A stretch of 64,000 nucleotides of DNA from the NCBI GenBank assembly GCA_910577405.1, contig CAJTMG010000003.1:11696-75695 (forward strand), in the 5' to 3' direction. Source of the stretch: an uncultured Oscillibacter sp. GTDB taxonomy: Bacteria; Bacillota; Clostridia; Oscillospirales; Oscillospiraceae. The notes beneath the pieces were generated by a model. It did not search any database and was not told the origin of the DNA. It worked only from the letters and a program-made list of their open reading frames with translations. The position numbers were made by a program, and so were the translations under genes. The number at the start of each line of letters is the position of its first letter. Within the stretch, counting starts at the first letter, position 1. Of the stretch, positions 42,271 through 50,417 are shown one piece after another.

Positions 42271-43599
42271 TCAATAGGTCACCAGATAACGCGACAGCTC
42301 CCATTGAGACACCTGCGCCCTGTATTCCTCCCATTCCCGCCGCTTTCCTTCCGTGTACTGCCGGGTCACGTGTTCCCCCAGGGCCTCTGTAATCACCGGG
42401 TCCCCTTCCAGGGTGCAGAGGGCGCCGGCGAGATTCACGGGCAGATTGGTGATATTCCGGGCGGCCCGATCAGCGTCGCTCATGGCATAGATATTCTCTG
42501 TCACCTCCGGCGGCGGGGTCAGGCCATGCTCAATCCCGTCCAGACCCGCCGCGAGACAGGCCGCAAAGACCAGGTAGGGATTGCACGCCGGGTCCGGATT
42601 CCGCAGCTCTACCCGGGTACCCTGACCTCTGGGCGCGGGAATGCGGATCAGCGAGGAACGGTTGGAGGAGGACCAGGCCAGATAGCAGGGGGCTTCGTAG
42701 CCGGTCAGGAGGCGCTTGTAGGAGTTCACCAGGGGATTCGTCAGGGCGCAGAAGCCGCGGGCATGGGCAAGCAGTCCCGCCATAAACTGCCGCGCCAGTT
42801 CCGAAAGCTGCCCGGGAGCGTTTTCGTCAAAGAAGACATTCCGCCCGTTCCGGAAAAGGGACATATTCACGTGCATCCCGCTGCCGGCCGTTCCGCTGAC
42901 GGGCTTGGGCATAAAGGTTGCGTGCAGGCCGTTCTTCTGGGCCAGCGTCTTCACCGCCAGCTTGAAGGTCATGATATTATCCGCAGCCTGAAGCGCGTCC
43001 ACATACTTCAGATCAATCTCATGCTGTCCCGGGGCAAGCTCGTGATGGCTGGCCTCAATCTGCATCCCCATTTCCTCCAAAGACAGGCAGACCTCCCGCC
43101 GGGTGGACTCGCCGTGGTCCAGGGGTCCCAAATCAAAATAGCCCGCTTCGTCGGAGGTCTCCGTGGTAGGCCGGCCCCGTTCGTCGGTCTGGAAGAGGAA
43201 AAACTCCAGCTCCGGGCCGATGTTGAACGTGTAGCCCAGACGTTCCGCCCGCAGGAGGGTGCGTTTCAGGACATTCCGGGGGTCGCCCATAAAGGACGCG
43301 CCGTCGGGATTGTGTACATCGCAGATCAGCCGGGCCACCTTTCCGTATTGTGGCCGCCAGGGAAGCACGGCAAAGGTGTCCAGGTCCGGCCAGAGGTATT
43401 GGTCCGACTCTTGTATGCGTACATAGCCCTCGATGGAGCTTCCGTCCAGCATAATCTCGTTGTTCACTGCCCGCTCAATCTGGGACGCCGTTACCGCCAC
43501 ATTCTTCAGCTGACCGAAAATGTCTGTAAACTGCATCCGGATAAACTGCACGTCTTCCTCCCGGACCATGCGGAAAACGTCTTCTTTTGCATAACTCAT
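42271..43599 (-). CDS. glnA: Glutamine synthetase, type I
   Basis: A 442-residue GSI-alpha-type enzyme that ligates ammonia to glutamate. Landmarks are MLDGSSIEG, the ATP/metal region GPELEFFLF, ASHHELAPGQHEIDLKY, KPVSGTAGSGMHVN and the Glu-flap/Arg region NRSSLIRIPAPRG. Its 440-residue length and lack of the adenylylation Tyr region fit feedback-regulated Firmicute enzymes. Ribosome-binding sequence AAAGGCAGG precedes ATG 43599. The operon glnA-ANTAR-(ORF)-gltB-gltD links ammonia uptake to glutamate formation. Confidence 0.97.
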   Translation of the reverse strand: MSYAKEDVFRMVREEDVQFIRMQFTDIFGQLKNVAVTASQIERAVNNEIMLDGSSIEGYVRIQESDQYLWPDLDTFAVLPWRPQYGKVARLICDVHNPDGASFMGDPRNVLKRTLLRAERLGYTFNIGPELEFFLFQTDERGRPTTETSDEAGYFDLGPLDHGESTRREVCLSLEEMGMQIEASHHELAPGQHEIDLKYVDALQAADNIMTFKLAVKTLAQKNGLHATFMPKPVSGTAGSGMHVNMSLFRNGRNVFFDENAPGQLSELARQFMAGLLAHARGFCALTNPLVNSYKRLLTGYEAPCYLAWSSSNRSSLIRIPAPRGQGTRVELRNPDPACNPYLVFAACLAAGLDGIEHGLTPPPEVTENIYAMSDADRAARNITNLPVNLAGALCTLEGDPVITEALGEHVTRQYTEGKRREWEEYRAQVSQWELSRYLVTY

Positions 43600-43645
43600 T
43601 CGCCGAACCTGCCTTTCTTATGCCGTCCGTTTTGCTGCAAAATAA

Positions 43646-43686
43646 AAAATGAGCGCAAACAACCCCGGAGGGGGCGCCTTTGCTCT
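43646..43686 (-). terminator. Terminator-like hairpin in the glnA leader
   Basis: On the minus strand GAGCAAA (43685-43679) pairs with TTTGCGCTC (43659-43651) around an inner CCCC-tcc-GGGG stem, followed by a T-rich run (43649-43640). It begins within about 10 nt of the predicted transcript start and ends some 40 nt before glnA. It could be an attenuator for glnA. Confidence 0.6.
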
Positions 43687-43697
43687 CTCTGCTCTTC

Positions 43698-43727
43698 ATG
43701 ATACGACGAAAAAAACCGCCCTGTCAA
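43698..43727 (-). promoter_or_regulatory. Promoter of the glnA operon
   Basis: -35 TTGACA (43727-43722), 18-nt spacer, -10 TATCAT (43703-43698) on the minus strand. The rest of the gap to spoVAD (43730-43902) shows no further gene. Confidence 0.75.
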
Positions 43728-43902
43728 CGCTTTTGCGGCGTTTCGGACGGCTTTTCCTTCGATTTTGGGGACTTCTCCAAAAGGCTATCCGGGCAGAAAA
43801 ACCCCTTTGTGCATTTTTGCCCGTCTCAGCCGCACGTTTGTATTCCGTGGGCGGTCATTCCCTTTTCTGACGGCTGGCCGGAAACAAAAAATCCCCGGGC
43901 GG

Positions 43903-44919
43903 TCACCTCTGGGCGGACAAAAGCACCGCGTGGCAGATGGACGGAATGGATTCCCCCTGAAAGCTGGACGTGGGCGACAGCAAGGCTCCAGTGGGTGCAA
44001 AGAGAATCTTTTTCCACTTCCCCGAACGCATTCCGGAGAGCAGGTAGCCGTTCAGCACCGACGCCGAACAGCCGCAGCCGGAACCGCCCGCGTGCATATC
44101 CTGCTTTTCCCGGTCGTAAATCAGCAGCCCGCAGTCCTGGAAGTTCGGGCCCATGTCTATGCCGTCCTTTGTGAAGAAATCCCGTACAATGCCGTGACCC
44201 AGTTCCCCAAGGTCGCCGGTAACCACCAGATCATAATCCTGAGGCTTGGTGCCGGTATCCTGAAAGAAGGCGGACAGCGTGTCGTAGGCGGCAACGGCCA
44301 TGGCAGCGCCCATATTGTTCGCGTCGGAAATGCCCTGGTCGATGATTCTGCCGCAGGTGACATGGGTGATATACGGGCCCGGTCCCTCGCTGGCCAGAAT
44401 GGTGCATCCGGCGGCGGTTGCGGTCCATTGGGCGGTGGGTGTGCGCTGGCTTCCGTAGGGCACCGGCATACGGTACTGGCGTTCGGCGGTGCAGAAGTGG
44501 GAGGAGGTCATCGCCGCGGCTCTCCGGGCAAACCCGCCGTCAATCAGCATCGCCGCCAATGCCAGGGATTCCCCCATGGTGGAACAGGCGCCGTAAAGCC
44601 CAAAGAACGGTATCCCGAAATCCCGTATACTGAACGCAGAACCAATGCACTGATTCAGCAGGTCCCCGGCAAGAATAAAATCCAGGTCGCCGGTCTTCAG
44701 CCGGGCACGGTCCAACGCACGGGAAAGCGCCTTTTTCTGCATCGCCGACTCCGCTTTCTCCCAGGTCTTCTCGCCAAAAAAGGAATCCTCGCTGATTTCG
44801 TCGAAGGTATCCCCTAAAGGCCCTTCTCCTTCCATCTTTCCTCCGATGTTGGCGTATGCGATTACCGACGGCGGCGCGGATAAAGCCACGGTACGCCGTC
44901 CTACTCGTTTGCTGCTCAT
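43903..44919 (-). CDS. spoVAD: Stage V sporulation protein AD
   Basis: A 338-residue thiolase-fold protein that binds dipicolinic acid and helps move it into the forespore. Recognisable are DTFDEISEDSFFGEKTWEKAE (in parts), FGLYGACSTMGESLALA, SDANNMGAAMAVAAYDTL and DMHAGGSGCGCSASVLNG. It is normally found beside spoVAC and spoVAE; here neither neighbour is present, so the gene stands apart from a spoVA operon. The presence of the gene supports a spore-forming ancestry. Confidence 0.93.
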   Translation of the reverse strand: MSSKRVGRRTVALSAPPSVIAYANIGGKMEGEGPLGDTFDEISEDSFFGEKTWEKAESAMQKKALSRALDRARLKTGDLDFILAGDLLNQCIGSAFSIRDFGIPFFGLYGACSTMGESLALAAMLIDGGFARRAAAMTSSHFCTAERQYRMPVPYGSQRTPTAQWTATAAGCTILASEGPGPYITHVTCGRIIDQGISDANNMGAAMAVAAYDTLSAFFQDTGTKPQDYDLVVTGDLGELGHGIVRDFFTKDGIDMGPNFQDCGLLIYDREKQDMHAGGSGCGCSASVLNGYLLSGMRSGKWKKILFAPTGALLSPTSSFQGESIPSICHAVLLSAQR

Positions 44920-45101
44920 TATCTGCTACCTCTTTTGCTTGGCGTTTTCCTCAGTTTCCCCCAATCCCTCCCTTTTATGCTTTCCATTGGCCCTTTCAGA
45001 TACAAAAACGGCGGCAAGGACTGTCTCTTCCTCACCGCCGCCGATTGAGCCGGTTTTACTGCCGCCGCGGAACGCTCCTTCACGGCAATGCGTCGTATTC
45101 C

Positions 45102-45572
45102 TTATTTTCTGCCTGGAGCGCAGTGCAAGTCATGTCCTTTCCGGCTGCAATCCTTTTCTGTCCCGGCTGCCAGCAGAACGCTGCCGGTGAGAATGGCAAA
45201 ATCGGCCAGATTGAAAACGTATCGTTTCAGGATGCCGGGGGCCTTCGGGAACTGCACATAATCCAGAACGCGTCCGTGGAGCTGGCGTTCCAGAAGATTG
45301 CTCAGCCCGCCGCCCAGAAGCAGTCCCGCGGCGGCTGAATCCTTACGCCGGGCCAGGAGCATCCCGCAGAGGGCCCCCATTGCCGCGGAGGACGCTATGT
45401 TCAGCAGTCTTTTCGGAACCGGCGCTCCAAAGCACGCGCCCTCGTTCCAGAGACTTCTCAGCCGGACCCGTCCCTGACAAAATTCCTCGTCGCGGCGGCT
45501 GGTCCGGTCCAGATACCAGCGCGTGACGGTGCATCCCGCAAAGGCAGTTAAGGCTGTCATGATGGTTCGCAT
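45102..45572 (-). CDS. lspA: Divergent signal peptidase II (LspA)-like protein
   Basis: A 156-residue, four-helix protein with the LspA block order: WNEGACFGAP (family NxGxxFG), GGLSNLLERQLHGRVLDYVQF, and VFNLADFAILTG. The two catalytic Asp residues (in VLDY and NLAD) are kept; the conserved NxxDR reads NLLER, Asp to Glu. It would remove signal peptides from prolipoproteins such as the 14.9-kb lipoprotein. The gene starts one base after the GTPase-NYN gene and is co-transcribed with it. It may be a second, specialised copy. Confidence 0.75.
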   Translation of the reverse strand: MRTIMTALTAFAGCTVTRWYLDRTSRRDEEFCQGRVRLRSLWNEGACFGAPVPKRLLNIASSAAMGALCGMLLARRKDSAAAGLLLGGGLSNLLERQLHGRVLDYVQFPKAPGILKRYVFNLADFAILTGSVLLAAGTEKDCSRKGHDLHCAPGRK

Positions 45573-45573
45573 A

Positions 45574-48222
45574 TCAAAGCTTCTCCTTTTGTTCCGCCCG
45601 CGCCAGAGCTTTCCTGATGGCTCCGGTATTGCGGGAACGGCTGTTGTTTTTCGTCAGGACGCCGGCAATCTGGCCCTGCACCTGCTCGATCTCCTCCCGG
45701 AATCCGGACGCCGATTCCCGCAGCGCGCCGTGACCCAGAATAATGAGCTGTTCCGGCCCGTCGGAGGTGGCTACACGCACCCGATGGTCCCGGCCAATCT
45801 CATAGGTGGCGCGTTCAATGTAAGCATCGGCGGTTTCGGCTTCTTTGGTGTAAACGACGTAGATATTATGGTACTTCTCTACAGATCCCTGCCCGCCCTG
45901 GACCTTGTAGGCGTCGAACACCGCGATGACCACGCATTTTTTCCAGCCCTGATAGTTGCACAGCAAATCACAGAGAGCTTTCCGGGCGGCGTCCAGATTC
46001 TCGCGGGCAATGGCTTTCAGCTCGTCCCAGGCGAAAATCAGGTTATAGCCGTCCACCAGGAGATATTCCGGCCCGCTCTTCCGCTTCGGGACGGTCCGCT
46101 GCGGCGCGTCGGCGTCTGATACCGGGCGGCGGGGCGGCTTGGGGGGCAGGAATTCCCGGCGCTTCACCGGTCCGTACGTGCGCTCGAAAATGGCCTGCAA
46201 TTCCTTATCCTGCTGTAGTGTCCCGGCGTAGGCTTCGGACCTTCGGGCGGGTTCCGGGACGGCTTCCGGTTCGGGTTTGTCCAGCCGCAGGAGGGGCAGA
46301 TGGGCCTGGGCGGGCACGTCGGACCATTTGACAGTGTACCCCGCCCCGTGGCCGCAGAAGACGGAATCCGGCGTGTTTTCCAGGTCCCGTTCCGGGTCGT
46401 AGCCGATGGCAGCTCTGACGGCCTCCGGGTCACCGTAGCGCCGGAAGCCCGCCGGCCGTAAGGTCAGCCGTCCGCGGCCCTTGGTGTACGCCGCCACCTC
46501 CCTGGCATAGTCCCCCATTGCCGCAACGGGCGCGCCGCCGGTCAGAACCGCTTCCTCGCCGTCGTTTTCCGGTGGGTTCGTCTCCCCGCCCATGCGCTGA
46601 ATATCCCCTGCCGCCCTTCCAAGCTGTGCCGCCGGAAGCTCCAGCCGGAATTCATACCAGGGTTCCAGCAGCACGCTTTCCGCCGACATCAGGCCCTGAC
46701 GAAGAGCGCGGTAGGTGGCCTGACGGAAGTCGCCGCCCTCGGTATGCTTTTCGTGGGCCCGGCCTGAGATCAGCGTAACGCGCATATCTGTAATGGGCGA
46801 GCCGGTCAATACGCCGACGTGGGTCTTCTCCCAAAGATGCGTGAGAATCAGACGCTGCCAATGGCCGTCCAGCAGGTCCTCCGGGCAGGCCGTGCCGCAG
46901 CGCAGGCCGCTTCCACGGGGCAGGGGTTCCAGAAGCAAATGCACCTCCGCATAGTGCCGCAGCGGTTCGAAATGCCCTACCCCCTCCACCGGTCCGGCGA
47001 TTGTCTCCCGATACACTACCCGGCCCGCGCCAAAGTCCGCCGTCATGCCGAAACGCTCCAGAAGCCGCCGCCGTAAAATCTCTATCTGTACCTCCCCCAT
47101 CAGCTGGATGCGGATTTCTTTGGCCGCCTCATTCCAGACCACGTGCAGCTGTGGGTCTTCCTCTTCCAACAGCCGCAGGTTTTGCAGCGCGGAGGCTGGG
47201 TCCAGGTCCGTCTCCACCCGGTAGGCCAGCACGGGTTCCAGTACCGGCACGGTCCAGGGGGATTCAAAGCCCAGGCCCTGCCCGGGAACGGTTCGGCTGA
47301 GCCCTGTTACGGCCGCGACAGATCCGGCAGGGGCTTCGTCCACGACACGGAATTTCGCGCCGGAGTAGATTCTCAGCTGGTCTGCTTTTTCCTCCCAGAC
47401 CTGTTCCTCCGCCACGCCGGGCCGACGGTTTGTCAAAGGCGTTTTGACCTTGAGGGACCCGCCGGTGACCTTCAGATAGGTGAGCCGCGCGCCTCGGGGG
47501 TCCCGGGACACCTTGAACACCCGCGCGCCGAATTCATTGGGGTATACGGGCTGCGGGGCGAAGCGTTCCAGGGCTGTCAAAAAATCCTCCACGCCGTCAA
47601 GACGCAGGGCGGAGCCGAAAAAGCAGGGGAAGAGCTTCCGGCGGGCGATCAGGTCTGTCAGGGCGGCGTCGGAGACCTCCCCCGTTTCCAGGTAGGCCTC
47701 CAGAAGCCCCTCGTCGCACATGGCCGCTTCCTCCGCAAGGGCTTCACGGGAAAGGGAGAAATCTACACAGCCGCCGTCCAAACGGGTTTTCAGCTCGGAC
47801 ATACGGGCTTCCCGGTCCGCGCCCGCAAGGTCCATCTTGTTCACGAACAGGAATACCGGCACGCCGTAGCCCTCCAGAAGCCGCCAGAGGGTCCGGGTAT
47901 GGGCCTGCACGCCGTCGCTTCCGCTGATGACCAGAATCGCGCAGTCCAACACCTGTAATACCCGTTCGGCTTCCGCGGAGAAGTCCACGTGTCCGGGAGT
48001 GTCCAGCAAAGTCAGAGACAGACTGCCCGTTTGCAGTTCCGCCTGTTTGGAGAAGATTGTGATTCCCCGCTCCCGTTCCATGGCGTCCGTGTCCAGAAAG
48101 GCGTTCTTATGGTCTACGCGCCCTACCTGTCGGATTGCCCCGCCGTAATACAGCAGCGCTTCCGAGAGGGTCGTCTTTCCCGCGTCTACATGGGCCAGTA
48201 TACCCGTTACCAATCGCTTCAA
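45574..48222 (-). CDS. Tet(M)/EF-G-like translational GTPase fused to a YacP/Rae1-like NYN domain
   Basis: An 882-residue cytosolic protein. Residues 1-640 follow the ribosomal-protection/EF-G plan: G1 AHVDAGKTT, G2 RGIT, G3 DTPGHVDF, G4 NKMD, then domains II-V (QLMGEVQIEILRRRL; HEKHTEGGDFRQATY). Residues 700-860 form a NYN domain like YacP/Rae1: LLVDGYNLIFAW, FDAYKVQG, AETADAYIERATYEIGRDHRV (parts) and VATSDGPEQ, retaining the acidic active-site pattern. Rae1 in Bacillus cuts mRNA in the ribosomal A site. The start (TTG 48222) has a poor site and may lie three codons later. It is followed by lspA. Whether it gives tetracycline resistance is doubtful; the domain pair suggests rescue or mRNA cleavage on stalled ribosomes. 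Confidence 0.9.
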   Translation of the reverse strand: MKRLVTGILAHVDAGKTTLSEALLYYGGAIRQVGRVDHKNAFLDTDAMERERGITIFSKQAELQTGSLSLTLLDTPGHVDFSAEAERVLQVLDCAILVISGSDGVQAHTRTLWRLLEGYGVPVFLFVNKMDLAGADREARMSELKTRLDGGCVDFSLSREALAEEAAMCDEGLLEAYLETGEVSDAALTDLIARRKLFPCFFGSALRLDGVEDFLTALERFAPQPVYPNEFGARVFKVSRDPRGARLTYLKVTGGSLKVKTPLTNRRPGVAEEQVWEEKADQLRIYSGAKFRVVDEAPAGSVAAVTGLSRTVPGQGLGFESPWTVPVLEPVLAYRVETDLDPASALQNLRLLEEEDPQLHVVWNEAAKEIRIQLMGEVQIEILRRRLLERFGMTADFGAGRVVYRETIAGPVEGVGHFEPLRHYAEVHLLLEPLPRGSGLRCGTACPEDLLDGHWQRLILTHLWEKTHVGVLTGSPITDMRVTLISGRAHEKHTEGGDFRQATYRALRQGLMSAESVLLEPWYEFRLELPAAQLGRAAGDIQRMGGETNPPENDGEEAVLTGGAPVAAMGDYAREVAAYTKGRGRLTLRPAGFRRYGDPEAVRAAIGYDPERDLENTPDSVFCGHGAGYTVKWSDVPAQAHLPLLRLDKPEPEAVPEPARRSEAYAGTLQQDKELQAIFERTYGPVKRREFLPPKPPRRPVSDADAPQRTVPKRKSGPEYLLVDGYNLIFAWDELKAIARENLDAARKALCDLLCNYQGWKKCVVIAVFDAYKVQGGQGSVEKYHNIYVVYTKEAETADAYIERATYEIGRDHRVRVATSDGPEQLIILGHGALRESASGFREEIEQVQGQIAGVLTKNNSRSRNTGAIRKALARAEQKEKL

Positions 48223-48258
48223 ATCCTCACTTCTTTCGTTCTTTTTTCGCGGCGGGCT

Positions 48259-48981
48259 TTAATGGAACATCAGCCGCAGGATTCCATACACCACCGGCTG
48301 ATGGAGCATATAGACCAGCAGGGAATGCCGCCCGAGGAAAGAAACCAGCGGTCTTGCCCGGCCCTCCTGTACGTCCTCCGGTTTCAGGCGGTAGAGAAAC
48401 CAGCCCGTCAGGAAGAGGAAAAACCAGGGCAGAAGGGGGAAATAATCCGTGGAGAAGAAGCCGTCTGGAGGAAAGCCCAGGCAGGCGGTGAACAGATTCC
48501 GATACAACCCGGCGGGCAGGGGCAGAATCCGCAGGCCCTCAAAGCCCAGCCAGCCGGAATGAACGTCCCGCAGTATCAGAAAGGCTGCAAAGCTGACGCA
48601 CAGTCCCAATCTTGCCGGAACCCGACGCAGCAGCGGCTCCAACGGCACCAGCAGCATGGAGGACGCGCCCAAAAGAGACAGTACGCCCCAGAAAACCAGA
48701 TTGGACGGCATAAAGGCCCAGGTCACGCCGGTAATCGCCGCCCCGCAGAGAAAGACCGTCAGGCCCCGCCGAAGCTGCCGCCGCCCCAACGACCAGCAGA
48801 AGCCGGAGAGCAGAAGAAACGTCCAGCAAATGCTCTGCTGCCAGACATGGGCCCCGAAGCTGTGATACCAGGGCCAGTCCAGGCCGAAGAGATACACCAG
48901 GTCCCAGGACGCGTGGTAGGCGATCATACTCACCAGCGCCCAGCCCCGGATTGCGTCCAGCCTTGCACTGCGCGTCTTCAT
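48259..48981 (-). CDS. DUF1624/HGSNAT-like membrane acyltransferase
   Basis: A 240-residue protein with about seven hydrophobic helices. The start RLDAIRGWALVSMIAYHASWDLVY holds the Arg and His residues conserved in the DUF1624/heparan-alpha-glucosaminide acetyltransferase group. The ending FLGRHSLLVYMLHQPV is equally typical. Such proteins transfer acyl groups across the membrane, but the acceptor is unknown. It overlaps the upstream PLP-enzyme gene by ATGA, so the two are translationally coupled. Confidence 0.88.
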   Translation of the reverse strand: MKTRSARLDAIRGWALVSMIAYHASWDLVYLFGLDWPWYHSFGAHVWQQSICWTFLLLSGFCWSLGRRQLRRGLTVFLCGAAITGVTWAFMPSNLVFWGVLSLLGASSMLLVPLEPLLRRVPARLGLCVSFAAFLILRDVHSGWLGFEGLRILPLPAGLYRNLFTACLGFPPDGFFSTDYFPLLPWFFLFLTGWFLYRLKPEDVQEGRARPLVSFLGRHSLLVYMLHQPVVYGILRLMFH

Positions 48982-50264
48982 TCCGGCAGTACCACCAGAC
49001 CCGCCTCCAGGAGCTTTTGCAGGCTCATCAAAATACCAATCTTCGCGTGCTGCCAGGTCAGGCCCCCTTGGAAATAGACCGCGTAGGGTTCCCGGATTGG
49101 CCCGTCCGCCGAAAGCTCGATGGAACTGCCCTGCACGAACGCTCCCGCCGCCATAATCACCTCGCTGTCATAGCCCGGCATGGCCCAGGGTTCCGGCGTC
49201 ACGTAGCTGTCCACCGGCGCGGCGGCCTGAATCCCCTTGCAGAATGCGACCATGGCTTCCCGGCTGCCCAGGGTCACTGCCTGTATGATGTCGAAACGGG
49301 GTTCTGTGGCATTGGGCACGCAGGCAAACCCTAATTTCTCATACAGATTCGCGGCAAATACCGCGCCCTTCAAGGCCCCTGCTGTCACCGTAGGCGCAAG
49401 GAACAGGCCCTGATACAAGGCGGGCATCAGGCCAAGGTTCGCGCCCACCTCCTGCCCCAGGCCCGGCGCGGAAAGACGGCAGGCGCACCGGTCCACGCAT
49501 TCCTGTGTCCCGCAGATGTAGCCGCCGATGGGAGCCAGCCCGCCGCCGGGGTTTTTGATCAGACTGCCAACGACCATATCCGCCCCGAAATCCGACGGCT
49601 CCACGGTGTCCACAAATTCGCCGTAGCAGTTGTCCACCATCACTTTTACGTCCGGCTTGATGGTCTTGCAAAAGCTTATCAGTTCGCCGATCTGGGCCGG
49701 TGAGAAGGTGGGCCGGGTGGCGTAGCCCTTGGAGCGCTGGATGGTAATGAGCTTCGTCCGGTCGTTGATGGCGTTCCGGACAGCGTCATAGTCAAAAGAA
49801 CCGTCCGGGAGCAAATCGGCCTGGGCGTAGCTGACCCCGTATTCCCGCAGGGAGCATTTGCTGTCCCGGATGCCAATGACCTCTTCCAGGGTGTCGTAGG
49901 GCGCGCCGACGGGAGACAGCAGCTCGTCCCCAGGCAGGAGGTTCGCCGACAACGCCACCGCCAGGGCATGGGTGCCGCAGGTGATTTGGGGACGTACCAG
50001 GGCGGCTTCGGTATGGAACACGGACGCATAGACCCGTTCCAGATTGTCCCGGCCGCCGTCGTTGTAGCCGTAGCCGGTGGTGGCCGCGAAATGGGTGGCG
50101 TTGACCCGGTGTTCCTGCATCGCCGCCAGAACCTTCGCCTGATTGTATTCCGCCGTTTGGTCTATGGCTTCAAACCGCGCCCGCAGTCCGGACAGTATTT
50201 TTTCGCCGTATTCATAAACCTCCGGGCTGACGCCAATTTTCTGATAGATTTCCTGTAGTTCCAT
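48978..50264 (-). CDS. Al-resist/methionine gamma-lyase-like PLP enzyme
   Basis: A 428-residue fold-type I PLP protein of the Al-resist (YnbB) group. ATG 50264 follows GAGAGGGA; the longer frame has no good site. Landmarks are HFAATTGYGYNDGGRD, RPQITCGTHALAVAL, NCYGEFVDTVEPSDFG and the Schiff-base Lys in GSLIKNPGGGLAP. Relatives are annotated as aluminium-resistance protein or methionine gamma-lyase-like, with little biochemistry. It begins the series with the DUF1624, GTPase-NYN and lspA genes on the minus strand. Substrate unknown. Confidence 0.88.
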   Translation of the reverse strand: MELQEIYQKIGVSPEVYEYGEKILSGLRARFEAIDQTAEYNQAKVLAAMQEHRVNATHFAATTGYGYNDGGRDNLERVYASVFHTEAALVRPQITCGTHALAVALSANLLPGDELLSPVGAPYDTLEEVIGIRDSKCSLREYGVSYAQADLLPDGSFDYDAVRNAINDRTKLITIQRSKGYATRPTFSPAQIGELISFCKTIKPDVKVMVDNCYGEFVDTVEPSDFGADMVVGSLIKNPGGGLAPIGGYICGTQECVDRCACRLSAPGLGQEVGANLGLMPALYQGLFLAPTVTAGALKGAVFAANLYEKLGFACVPNATEPRFDIIQAVTLGSREAMVAFCKGIQAAAPVDSYVTPEPWAMPGYDSEVIMAAGAFVQGSSIELSADGPIREPYAVYFQGGLTWQHAKIGILMSLQKLLEAGLVVLPE

Positions 50265-50360
50265 GGAAATTCCCTCTCTTTGCTCTGCGCCTCCGACGGT
50301 CAAGAACAGGGAGGCGTTTTCTGCACATTATAACACATTTTGCGGAAGAAAACAGCCCCT

Positions 50361-50400
50361 AAGAAAAAGAAAACCGACTCCCGAAGGAACCGGTTTTCCG
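50361..50400 (-). terminator. Terminator of the sigma factor/DUF4179 operon
   Basis: Arms gaaaaccg (50369-50376) and cggttttc (50391-50398). The minus strand continues in T-rich sequence (50368-50360). Confidence 0.7.
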
Positions 50401-50417
50401 TTAGAGTGCCTATAGGG

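Noticed and set aside
43600-43902. Typical ANTAR double-hairpin target in the glnA leader
   Set aside because: Only one hairpin lies downstream of the predicted promoter, with no paired hexaloop structure visible.
48259-50264. Aluminium-resistance function for the PLP enzyme
   Set aside because: The family name is historical. The sequence supports only a PLP fold-type I enzyme, so no metal-resistance role is claimed.
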